NCBI GenBank assembly: GCA_964615765.1
Contig: CAZTQN010000038.1
Location: 1-35,111 of the forward strand
Direction of reading: 5' to 3'
DNA: 35,111 bases
DNA from: CAZTQN01 sp964615765
GTDB lineage: Bacteria; Planctomycetota; Phycisphaerae; Phycisphaerales; UBA1924
The notes beneath the pieces were generated by a model that was not told the DNA's origin, did not search any database, and worked only from the letters and a program-made list of their open reading frames with translations. Made by a program: the position numbers and the translations under genes. Within the stretch, counting starts at the first letter, position 1; each line of letters opens with the position of its first letter. Below are positions 1 through 5,316 of the stretch, one piece after another.

Positions 1-3
1 AAG

Positions 4-64
4 AGCCACCTGTCGGACTTGAACCGACGACCTGCGGTTTACAAAACCCCGGGGCGACGGTGGC
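4..64 (-). tRNA. tRNA-Thr(UGU)-like sequence lacking a D-arm; possible attachment core
   Basis: Read on the minus strand, the sequence gives a 7-base acceptor side GCCACCG, an anticodon arm with loop TTTGTAA (anticodon TGT at 41-43), a variable loop AGGTC, a perfect 5-bp T-stem with loop TTCAAGT, and the acceptor partner AGGTGGC. The acceptor pairs at 6 of 7 positions and the anticodon stem at 4 of 5. Only 7 bases separate the acceptor from the anticodon stem, so the D-arm is missing and the whole is about 61 nt. No CCA is encoded. The 3' half is what an ordinary bacterial tRNA-Thr would look like. It is either a degenerate phage tRNA or the 3' tRNA half carried by a phage that integrates into a host tRNA-Thr gene. 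The window edge and the lack of an integrase leave this open. Confidence 0.55.
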
Positions 65-111
65 GCTCCTACGTCAAGAGAATCTCGCGGACCTGCTGAT
101 TGTCCTCGCGC

Positions 112-126
112 GGCTCCTGAGGAGCC
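112..126 (+). promoter_or_regulatory. Hairpin covering the ribosome binding site of the first gene
   Basis: GGCTCC-tga-GGAGCC forms a perfect 6-bp stem with a 3-base loop. The GGAG in the right arm (121-124) is the only Shine-Dalgarno-like sequence before the ATG at 133, so folding would hide it. The pairing is seen directly; control of translation is inferred. Confidence 0.35.
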
Positions 127-132
127 CCGCCG

Positions 133-600
133 ATGGACCCCGCACGAAATCCTGACGCATCGCCGTCCCTCGCCGCCCGTCTGGAAGCCGCCGAGGAGGC
201 GATCCACGACAACGCGACGCTGAAGATCGCCGACGACGTCGCCCGCTCGCCGGCCGAGCCCAACCCGCTCGCCCGCATCACCACGGCCGTCGAATCCGTC
301 CACCGCGCCGTCGAGCGCATGGGCGACCTGTGCCGCGTAGCGCGGATCGAACTGGCGGCGGCTGTCGAACACATCGAGGCCGCGGCGGCGAAGTACCGCG
401 CCGCATCCGACGGCGCCGACGACGGCGCGGACGACGCACTCGTGAAGTTGGGGCCGGGCGGCCAGTACCAGACCAAGATCTACGGCGACGACACGCCGGC
501 CGGGCTTGCCGACAAGCAGGCGCGGCATGACGCGCGCCCGTGCTCATCCCGACCCGCCAACAACGAGCCCGCGCCCGCCGCGCAGACGGGCGGTGTGTGA
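133..600 (+). CDS. Hypothetical protein, alanine-rich helical
   Basis: A 155-residue protein of unknown function. Residues 10-95 are alanine- and glutamate-rich and look like two or three amphipathic helices. The last third is low in complexity, rich in Asp, Gly, Pro and Ala. No signal peptide, membrane segment or catalytic motif is visible. The start ATG has GGAG eight bases upstream, inside a small hairpin. The stop overlaps the next start (TGATG at 598-602), which suggests translational coupling with the two small genes that follow. Position at the left edge before the recombination genes fits an early accessory gene. Confidence 0.6.
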   Translation: MDPARNPDASPSLAARLEAAEEAIHDNATLKIADDVARSPAEPNPLARITTAVESVHRAVERMGDLCRVARIELAAAVEHIEAAAAKYRAASDGADDGADDALVKLGPGGQYQTKIYGDDTPAGLADKQARHDARPCSSRPANNEPAPAAQTGGV

Positions 601-866
601 TGGCGAAGCAAAAACGCGCCCGGCACAACGCCGCCAAGGACGCGGTTAACTGGCTCAACAAAGAGGCTGGCGCATCGACGATGGCATTGAAGAACCGTCG
701 CGTCGCGCTGGACTACATCCGCGACTCAAGGCGACTGGTAGAGGCGTGCCGGGCTGTTCTGGAACGCTCCGGCGGTCGCCTCTACGACACCGACCAGCAG
801 ACGGGCGAGACGTTCGACACGATTCTTCGCGCCGCCATCGCCAAGGCCGAAGGCGGTGCCGCGTGA
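600..866 (+). CDS. Small basic hypothetical protein
   Basis: An 88-residue protein, not recognised. The first 30 residues are rich in Lys and Arg and the rest is predicted helical with regular Arg/Leu spacing. The ATG at 600 overlaps the upstream stop by one base, and the stop overlaps the GTG start of the next gene (GTGA at 863-866), so all three left-edge genes are probably translated from one message. A DNA- or RNA-binding role would fit the basic start, but nothing in the sequence proves it. Confidence 0.6.
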   Translation: MAKQKRARHNAAKDAVNWLNKEAGASTMALKNRRVALDYIRDSRRLVEACRAVLERSGGRLYDTDQQTGETFDTILRAAIAKAEGGAA

Positions 867-1051
867 TCTGCAAGCACTGCGAGACCGGCTACTTGGACAT
901 CGAGCCTCCCGACTTAGACGTCGGCGTCGGCCCGTCGGCGGGGTGCGACCGGTGCGGGTGGGTGGGCCCGGTGCCTCCCGAGATGCTGAAAGACAGCGAC
1001 CGCGACTACGAGGCGGCGCGTGATGAAACCCGAACCAGCCAAGGCGTGTGA
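863..1051 (+). CDS. Small zinc-ribbon protein
   Basis: A 62-residue protein with two CxxC knuckles (Cys3/Cys6 and Cys28/Cys31) separated by about 20 residues, the usual layout of a small zinc ribbon. The start is GTG at 863, overlapping the upstream stop as GTGA, with AAGG about nine bases upstream. The tail after residue 36 is charged and probably unstructured. Such phage proteins often bind nucleic acid or a polymerase; here the function is unknown. Confidence 0.6.
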   Translation: MICKHCETGYLDIEPPDLDVGVGPSAGCDRCGWVGPVPPEMLKDSDRDYEAARDETRTSQGV

Positions 1052-1100
1052 CCTTGGCCCGGAGGCGCCGCCAAGACATCTCCGGGCGGCGCTGACGGGC

Positions 1101-1130
1101 CCGGCCAACGCCGGCAAAACGGAGGACCCC
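1101..1130 (+). promoter_or_regulatory. Hairpin plus conserved ribosome binding leader (copy 1)
   Basis: CCGGC-caac-GCCGG (1101-1105/1110-1114) is followed by CGGAGGACCCC immediately before the ATG at 1131. The same 3' leader ending, CGGAGGACCCC then ATG, and a very similar hairpin with a four-base loop sit before the next gene (2058-2101). Confidence 0.4.
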
Positions 1131-2048
1131 ATGACGACGACGCAGACGACAGAGACCGCACTCGCGACGCTGACGAATGGACTGCCGGACGCGATGCGGG
1201 ACACGCTCATCAACACGTTCGGGCCGCGGTTCAGGGACGCGGTCCTCGCGATTGCGGTGGGTCGCAAGATCGAGGTGACCGACGAGACTCAGGTCGGCGC
1301 GATGGAGGCGGCCCGATCCGCCCGGCTCGCGATCCGCCGGATCCGCATCGACGTCGAGGCCGAGCGGAGGGAGATGAAGGAAGCGTCGCTCCGCACCGGC
1401 AGGGCGATCGACGCGGTCGCCGGCATGAGCCGCTCGCAGTGTGACGAAGCAGAAGCCGAACTTCTCGCGAAGGAGGAGTTCGCCGAGCGGGCCAAGGCGA
1501 CCAAGCGGGCCGCGCTCCAGGCGGAGCGTGAGGGGCTGCTGATCCCGCTCGGGGTCGACGTGCGCTTCCTCAACGTCGCCGACATGACCACCGACGACTT
1601 CGAGCGGTATCTCGCGGACGCGACGGCCGCGAAGGCGGCCCGTGAGGAGAAGGCTCGCCGCGACGCGGAGGCGGAAGAGAAGCGCCGCGCCGACGAGGCC
1701 AAGGCGCAGGCCGAGCGCGACGCGGAGAACAAGCGGCTCCGCGAGGAAGCCGAGAAAGCCCGCAAGGCGGCCGCCGACGCCCAAGCCAAAGCCGACGCGC
1801 TCAAGAAGGCCGACGACGAACGCCGCGCCGCCGAGGACAAGAAGAAGCGCGAGGAGGCCAACGCCGCCCGCCGCGCGGCCCGGGCGCCCGATCGCGACAA
1901 GGTCGCCGCGTATCTGGACGCCCTGGCGTTGGTGCCGCGGCCCACCCTGCGCGACGACGTGTTCCTGTCGCGGTTCCGGCTGTCGTGCAAGACGCTGGAC
2001 GCGGTGCTGGAGCAGATGCGCGAGCGGCTTGTCACCAACGAGGACTGA
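1131..2048 (+). CDS. Coiled-coil protein of the recombination operon (DUF1351-like layout)
   Basis: A 305-residue protein. Residues about 45-105 carry the Arg/Lys-rich helical pattern seen in phage proteins encoded next to RecT/ERF-type annealing genes (DUF1351-like), and residues about 155-265 are a long Ala/Glu/Lys/Arg coiled coil. A short non-coiled segment (about 270-305) closes the protein. The start at 1131 has GGAGG six bases upstream; an in-frame ATG at 1020 would overlap the previous gene and has no ribosome site. Position directly before the RecE-like and ERF genes suggests a helper in recombination or replication. The DUF1351 relation is by pattern only. Confidence 0.65.
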   Translation: MTTTQTTETALATLTNGLPDAMRDTLINTFGPRFRDAVLAIAVGRKIEVTDETQVGAMEAARSARLAIRRIRIDVEAERREMKEASLRTGRAIDAVAGMSRSQCDEAEAELLAKEEFAERAKATKRAALQAEREGLLIPLGVDVRFLNVADMTTDDFERYLADATAAKAAREEKARRDAEAEEKRRADEAKAQAERDAENKRLREEAEKARKAAADAQAKADALKKADDERRAAEDKKKREEANAARRAARAPDRDKVAAYLDALALVPRPTLRDDVFLSRFRLSCKTLDAVLEQMRERLVTNED

Positions 2049-2057
2049 ACACCCACC

Positions 2058-2101
2058 GCCGGCTAACGCCGGCCCCCACACCACCACCAACGGAGGACCC
2101 C
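2058..2101 (+). promoter_or_regulatory. Hairpin plus conserved ribosome binding leader (copy 2)
   Basis: GCCGGC-taac-GCCGGC (2058-2063/2068-2073) is a 6-bp stem with a TAAC loop, followed by CGGAGGACCCC just before the ATG at 2102. It matches the leader of the upstream gene at 1101-1130, so the two genes share a ribosome-site cassette. Confidence 0.4.
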
Positions 2102-3031
2102 ATGCCAACCGACCTGACCAAACTGTTCACGAAGATGCCGGCCGACCCACCGAAGCCCGGCGTGTACGAAAACATCGCCGAGGCCGACTACCACCGCGTT
2201 CGCGCGTGGAGCCAGACGACCCTGAAACTCGTCGGCGAGTGGGACCAGCACGGGCAGACCGTCGTGCCCGGCCCCCACCGCTCGCCCGCCCACGTCAAGG
2301 CCCACCTCTCCGGCGACGTCGACGACGCGACGGAGGCGAAGGAGTTCGGGTCCGCGTACCACGTCTTGCTGATGGAGCCCGACCGCTTCGCGCGGGAGTT
2401 CGTCACCCTCTCGGAGAAACTCGATCGTCGCCGCAAGGACGACAAGGCGTTCTACGACGCCGCGATCGAGAAGTACGGCGAGGACCGCGTGCTCCCGGCC
2501 GACCGGTGGAAGGTGCTTCAGGAGATGGCGCTCGCCGCGGCTGCGCACCCGCTCGCGAAGTCGATCCTGCGGTCCCCCGGCCGCTCCGAGGTCACCGGCG
2601 TGTTCAAGCACCCGCTCGCGAAGTCGCTGCCGTGCAAGATGCGGATCGACCGCGTCACGACCAACACCAACAAGCGGCCGGTGCTCATCGATTTGAAGAC
2701 GACGCGGTGCGCTCACCCGCGCATGTTCGAGCGCGACGCGGCTCGCTATGGGTACCACGTGCAGGCCGCGTTTTATTGCGACGGCTGGACGTCGCTCACC
2801 GGCGACGTTCCCGACTACGTCATCGTCGCGCAGGAGAAGGAGCCACCGCACCCGGTGTGCGTGTACCGCTTCTCTGGGGACGCGATCGACGCCGGTCGGC
2901 TGGTGTACCAAGCGGCCCTGCGCGAGCTGGAGCGGTGCGTTGCGGCTGACCAGTGGCCCGCGTACGCCGACGCGATCGTTCCTCTCTCCCTCCCCACCTG
3001 GGCGCAAGCGGTTGAGGAGGCGTTCGCGTGA
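2102..3031 (+). CDS. RecE-like PD-(D/E)XK exonuclease
   Basis: A 309-residue protein with the signature of the RecE/exonuclease VIII C-terminal nuclease family. It has GSAYHVLL around His87, Glu163 in the predicted first core helix/strand, Asp183 in MRIDRV, the DLK catalytic pair Asp197/Lys199 in VLIDLKTT, and Gln221 in YHVQAAFY followed by a glycine. This is the normal order H-E-D-DxK-Q. The family degrades one strand of duplex DNA from ends to feed an annealing protein, and the next gene encodes an ERF annealing protein. The start at 2102 has GGAGG upstream. The stop overlaps the GTG of the ERF gene (GTGA), so the two are coupled. I am confident of the nuclease fold; activity on phage ends is inferred. 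Confidence 0.85.
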   Translation: MPTDLTKLFTKMPADPPKPGVYENIAEADYHRVRAWSQTTLKLVGEWDQHGQTVVPGPHRSPAHVKAHLSGDVDDATEAKEFGSAYHVLLMEPDRFAREFVTLSEKLDRRRKDDKAFYDAAIEKYGEDRVLPADRWKVLQEMALAAAAHPLAKSILRSPGRSEVTGVFKHPLAKSLPCKMRIDRVTTNTNKRPVLIDLKTTRCAHPRMFERDAARYGYHVQAAFYCDGWTSLTGDVPDYVIVAQEKEPPHPVCVYRFSGDAIDAGRLVYQAALRELERCVAADQWPAYADAIVPLSLPTWAQAVEEAFA

Positions 3032-3897
3032 AAAACACACCCAAGCCCACCGGAAGACGACTCCGCAAGGTCATCCCGGTTCCGCAGATACAGGCGTTTG
3101 TGCCCATCGACCCTCTCATGAGCGCCCTGCTGGCCGCGCAGCGCGACATCAGCGCGTTCGACAAGGACGGTGAGAACAAGTTCCACGGCTTCAACTACAC
3201 GACGGCCGACATGGCGATCAAGCAGGCCCGCGAGGTCCTGCACAAGCACGGGCTCGTGCTCACGGTCATCTCCGGCCCGACGGTCACACTGGTGGACGCG
3301 AGTCACGAGAACGTGGTCGGCAAGGGCAAGGACAAGGAGCGGGTCGTGCTGTCCGCGACGTCGGCCGTCGTCAAGATCACCTGCGCCATCTCGCACCCGG
3401 CGTCGGGGAAGTTCATCGAGATCACCCGGGAGAACTTCGCGTACCCGGCGGCGGGCCGACCGCTGGACAAGGCGATCTTGGGCGCCGAGACGTCGGCGCT
3501 CGGCTACCTGCTCCGTGGGCTGCTGTTCGTGCCCCGCACCGACGCCGACCCCAACGAGCGCGACGACACGGACGTCGACCCCAACCTGATCGGCGAGATC
3601 TGGGTCAACCAGTTCCTGCGCCCGATGTGCGAGCAGTTGGAGGTGTCCCTGGGGTCGGTCCGCGCGTCGCTTGTGAAACGCGGCTTCGACCCCGCCCTTG
3701 TCGACCGGCACCCGAGCAAGTGGCCGGCGGAGTGGAAGCCGCGGATCAAGGAAGGGCTAGCGAAGCACCCACGGGCCAAGACGCTGGAGGACCCGCCCGT
3801 CGACCCGGACGGCGCCGACCAGTTCCAAGGGGCCGACACCCCCGACGCTCCGCTGCGTGTGCCGTCGATCGGCAAGCCGGCGAAGACCACCAACTGA
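3028..3897 (+). CDS. erf: ERF-family single-strand annealing protein
   Basis: A 289-residue protein. Residues about 33-170 follow the ERF pattern: an N-terminal helix, then KFHGFNYTTADM (about 51-62), a helix ending LHKHGLVLTV (about 71-80), strands, and the closing ETSALGYLLRGLLFV (about 154-168). ERF proteins anneal complementary strands and promote circularisation or recombination of phage DNA. Residues 185-289 are a separate helical tail ending in a Pro/Asp-rich stretch. The start is GTG at 3028, overlapping the upstream stop, with GAGGAGG about 10 bases before it. RecE-like nuclease plus ERF makes a complete two-component recombination system. Confidence 0.85.
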   Translation: MKNTPKPTGRRLRKVIPVPQIQAFVPIDPLMSALLAAQRDISAFDKDGENKFHGFNYTTADMAIKQAREVLHKHGLVLTVISGPTVTLVDASHENVVGKGKDKERVVLSATSAVVKITCAISHPASGKFIEITRENFAYPAAGRPLDKAILGAETSALGYLLRGLLFVPRTDADPNERDDTDVDPNLIGEIWVNQFLRPMCEQLEVSLGSVRASLVKRGFDPALVDRHPSKWPAEWKPRIKEGLAKHPRAKTLEDPPVDPDGADQFQGADTPDAPLRVPSIGKPAKTTN

Positions 3898-3965
3898 CCT
3901 TCTCTCGGCCGCCCGGCGCCCATGAACGCCGCCGGGCGGTTCTTTCCGAACGCACACGGGGTGGG
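3894..3965. repeat. Direct repeat copy 1 (72 bases) containing a terminator
   Basis: This stretch begins at the stop codon of the ERF gene and recurs at 4277-4349 after the next gene. By eye the copies differ by one substitution (A/C in the hairpin loop) and one extra C in the second copy. The two copies lie 383 bases apart and bracket the 98-residue gene at 3984-4280. Both include the last bases and stop codon of the gene upstream. Confidence 0.9.
3909..3945 (+). terminator. Rho-independent terminator, copy 1
   Basis: CCGCCCGGCG (3909-3918) pairs perfectly with CGCCGGGCGG (3930-3939) across an 11-base loop, followed by TTCTTT. A 10-bp G+C stem with a short T-rich tail is a convincing terminator for the recombination operon. 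Confidence 0.7.
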
Positions 3966-3983
3966 TGTGAAGGAGTAGCAGCC

Positions 3984-4280
3984 ATGCCAGAAACACAGAG
4001 CAAGCGGATCCCTGCGTACACGGCGGACGGCGCGGACCTGTTCGAGCACGACGGTCCCGTCTACACGATTGACGACGACACGGTGAATGAGCGTCGCGAT
4101 TGGACCCTCCGCATGACCCGCGCCGCGGACGGCGCGCGATCGGTGTTGATCTCTGCCTACGGCGATCGCAAGCCGTCCGAGGTGTTCATCAGCCAGTCCG
4201 CGGCTTGGAGCTTCGTCGCCGAGCGCCGCATGGACTACGCGAAGGACGCGCTGCGCAAAGCGGCGGCGTCGGCAACCTGA
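3984..4280 (+). CDS. Hypothetical 98-residue protein in a terminator-bracketed cassette
   Basis: A 98-residue soluble protein of unknown function with an acidic first half and a helical, Ala-rich end. No catalytic motif or membrane segment is visible. AAGGAG lies eight bases before the ATG at 3984. The gene sits between two nearly identical 72-73-base repeats that each carry a strong terminator, so it forms a separate cassette between the recombination genes and the Tad1-like gene. This layout is like the morons of lambdoid phages. An 18-codon reading frame (3922-3978) precedes it and ends five bases before its start. Product function cannot be inferred beyond accessory gene. Confidence 0.65.
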   Translation: MPETQSKRIPAYTADGADLFEHDGPVYTIDDDTVNERRDWTLRMTRAADGARSVLISAYGDRKPSEVFISQSAAWSFVAERRMDYAKDALRKAAASAT

Positions 4281-4349
4281 CCTTCCTCTCGGCCGCCCGG
4301 CGCCCATGACCGCCGCCGGGCGGTTCTTTCCGAACGCACACGGGGTGGG
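4277..4349. repeat. Direct repeat copy 2 (73 bases) containing a terminator
   Basis: The second copy of the repeat at 3894-3965, starting at the stop codon of the 98-residue gene and ending about 20 bases before the Tad1-like start. It differs by one substitution and one inserted C. Confidence 0.9.
4293..4329 (+). terminator. Rho-independent terminator, copy 2
   Basis: CCGCCCGGCG (4293-4302) pairs with CGCCGGGCGG (4314-4323), followed by TTCTTT. It is the same hairpin as at 3909-3945. It would separate transcription of the 98-residue gene from the Tad1-like gene, unless it is read through or antiterminated. Confidence 0.7.
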
Positions 4350-4369
4350 CTTGGTGATTGGAGACACAG

Positions 4370-4807
4370 ATGGGCGGAACTCACGAAGCGTGCCGAGATC
4401 GGCAGATGGGCGGACCCCACGACCCCGACCGGCCCGATCCGGCGGATTCGGACACCAGCATCAGGAAGCGCCGCGAGTGGGAGTCGAACGAGATCACCAC
4501 GCGCAACTACGTCGACGACCAAGGCAACCCGGCCGGCGGGTACGCGCACGGCGTCGGAATGTGCATCTCGTGGCAGGACGGGCCGCGCGGTCCGAACCCT
4601 GACGGCGGGCTGAACCCGCCCAACGGCGCGTTCGTCGAGGACGTGATGCTCGCCGCAAAGCAGCGGCTGGAGTTCTTCCAGCAGAGCCAGTACGCGGACG
4701 AGGCCAACGAGATGGCCATCGTCCACCTGAACGAAGCCATGGAGGCGCTGCACAAGCGCGCCGAGGCACGCCGCGCCAGGGGCGTGCTGGGCCAGAACGT
4801 CAAGTGA
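4370..4807 (+). CDS. Tad1-like anti-Thoeris/anti-CBASS sponge candidate
   Basis: A 145-residue protein. After a charged N-terminal region of about 55 residues it shows a strand ending in ISWQDGP (about 66-72), then NGAFVEDV (85-92), a helix with RLEFFQ (about 99-104), a second helix with AIVHLNEAMEAL, and the end R130-x-x-x-R134 followed by RGVxG (137-141). From memory this is the pattern of Tad1-type phage proteins, which assemble and sequester the signals of Thoeris (gcADPR) and CBASS (cyclic oligonucleotides), with the two late arginines binding ligand. GGAG precedes the ATG at 4370 by seven bases; a TTG at 4358 is possible but overlaps that site. It lies in the early accessory region behind a duplicated terminator. 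A related hypothetical family without sponge activity remains possible. Confidence 0.6.
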   Translation: MGGTHEACRDRQMGGPHDPDRPDPADSDTSIRKRREWESNEITTRNYVDDQGNPAGGYAHGVGMCISWQDGPRGPNPDGGLNPPNGAFVEDVMLAAKQRLEFFQQSQYADEANEMAIVHLNEAMEALHKRAEARRARGVLGQNVK

Positions 4808-4812
4808 CACCG

Positions 4813-4842
4813 CCGCCGGCCCGCTTGGCGGCGCGCCGGCGG
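4813..4842. terminator. Intergenic hairpin after the Tad1-like gene
   Basis: CCGCCGGC (4813-4820) pairs with GCCGGCGG (4835-4842) across a 14-base loop that contains further complementarity. It is followed only by ATTTC, so termination would be weak. Confidence 0.35.
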
Positions 4843-4861
4843 ATTTCAAGGACGACCCCTC

Positions 4862-5023
4862 ATGGATGAAGACACGAACCGTCACGACCCGCACTTCAAA
4901 TGGCCCGCCTGCGAACACGGGTGGGGCACGCCGGGCATGCACACGCCGATCGTTCTCAAGATCGGCATGGTCCTGGTCGGCGCCCTCGGCGTCGCCGGCT
5001 TCATGGTGTGGTGGTTCACGTGA
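4862..5023 (+). CDS. 53-residue single-span membrane protein
   Basis: A 53-residue frame. Residues 1-28 are polar with several His and one Cys; residues about 30-52 form one hydrophobic segment rich in Gly, Val, Leu and Met, ending in aromatic residues right before the stop. This is a tail-anchored membrane protein by sequence. AAGGA lies about 11 bases upstream of the ATG. Its last codons overlap the GTG of the sigma-like gene (GTGA at 5020-5023), so the two are coupled. A tiny holin or a membrane partner of the regulator are both possible; neither is shown. Confidence 0.6.
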   Translation: MDEDTNRHDPHFKWPACEHGWGTPGMHTPIVLKIGMVLVGALGVAGFMVWWFT

Positions 5024-5316
5024 AGACCGTGCGCGTCATCCCGATTACCCGCGAGCAGGATCTCACCGGGGAGCGGCGGCGCAAAGAGAGCGCCGCGATG
5101 GTCGGCCGCGACTGGGAGCGCGGCGAGGCGCCCATGCACTTCGAGGAGATCGGCCGCCGACTGGGCATGTCCCGGGGCAACGTTTACCTCCTTCACAACG
5201 CCGCGATCGGCAAGATCCGCGATGCCGTCGTTGACGAGATCCGCACGCGCGTCGCCAAGGGAGAAGCGTCGGTGTTCGAACGCCGCTGGCTTCAGGCGGT
5301 GGAGGCGAACGCGTGA
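5020..5316 (+). CDS. Sigma-70 region 4-like helix-turn-helix protein
   Basis: A 98-residue protein. Residues about 39-68 read as a sigma region 4-type helix-turn-helix: an FEEIGRRLGMSRGNV core followed by a helix with Ile-Gly-Lys-Ile-Arg, closely like the -35-recognition helix of sigma factors. No region 2 is present, so it is a small DNA-binding regulator or polymerase-associated protein rather than a full sigma factor. The start is GTG at 5020, inside the end of the membrane-protein gene; the stop overlaps the GTG of the replication candidate (5313-5316). It could act as a late activator in the manner of small phage transcription factors. Confidence 0.65.
   Translation: MKTVRVIPITREQDLTGERRRKESAAMVGRDWERGEAPMHFEEIGRRLGMSRGNVYLLHNAAIGKIRDAVVDEIRTRVAKGEASVFERRWLQAVEANA

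Noticed and set aside
726..2108. A 460-codon minus-strand frame opposite the coiled-coil gene
   Set aside because: It is the reverse of a repetitive Ala/Glu/Lys coding region and spans several plus-strand genes with good starts.
4306..4602. A 98-codon plus-strand frame starting in the second repeat's hairpin loop
   Set aside because: No ribosome site, Arg/Pro-rich shadow of the Tad1-like gene after the repeat; only its first residues mirror the short frame of copy 1.
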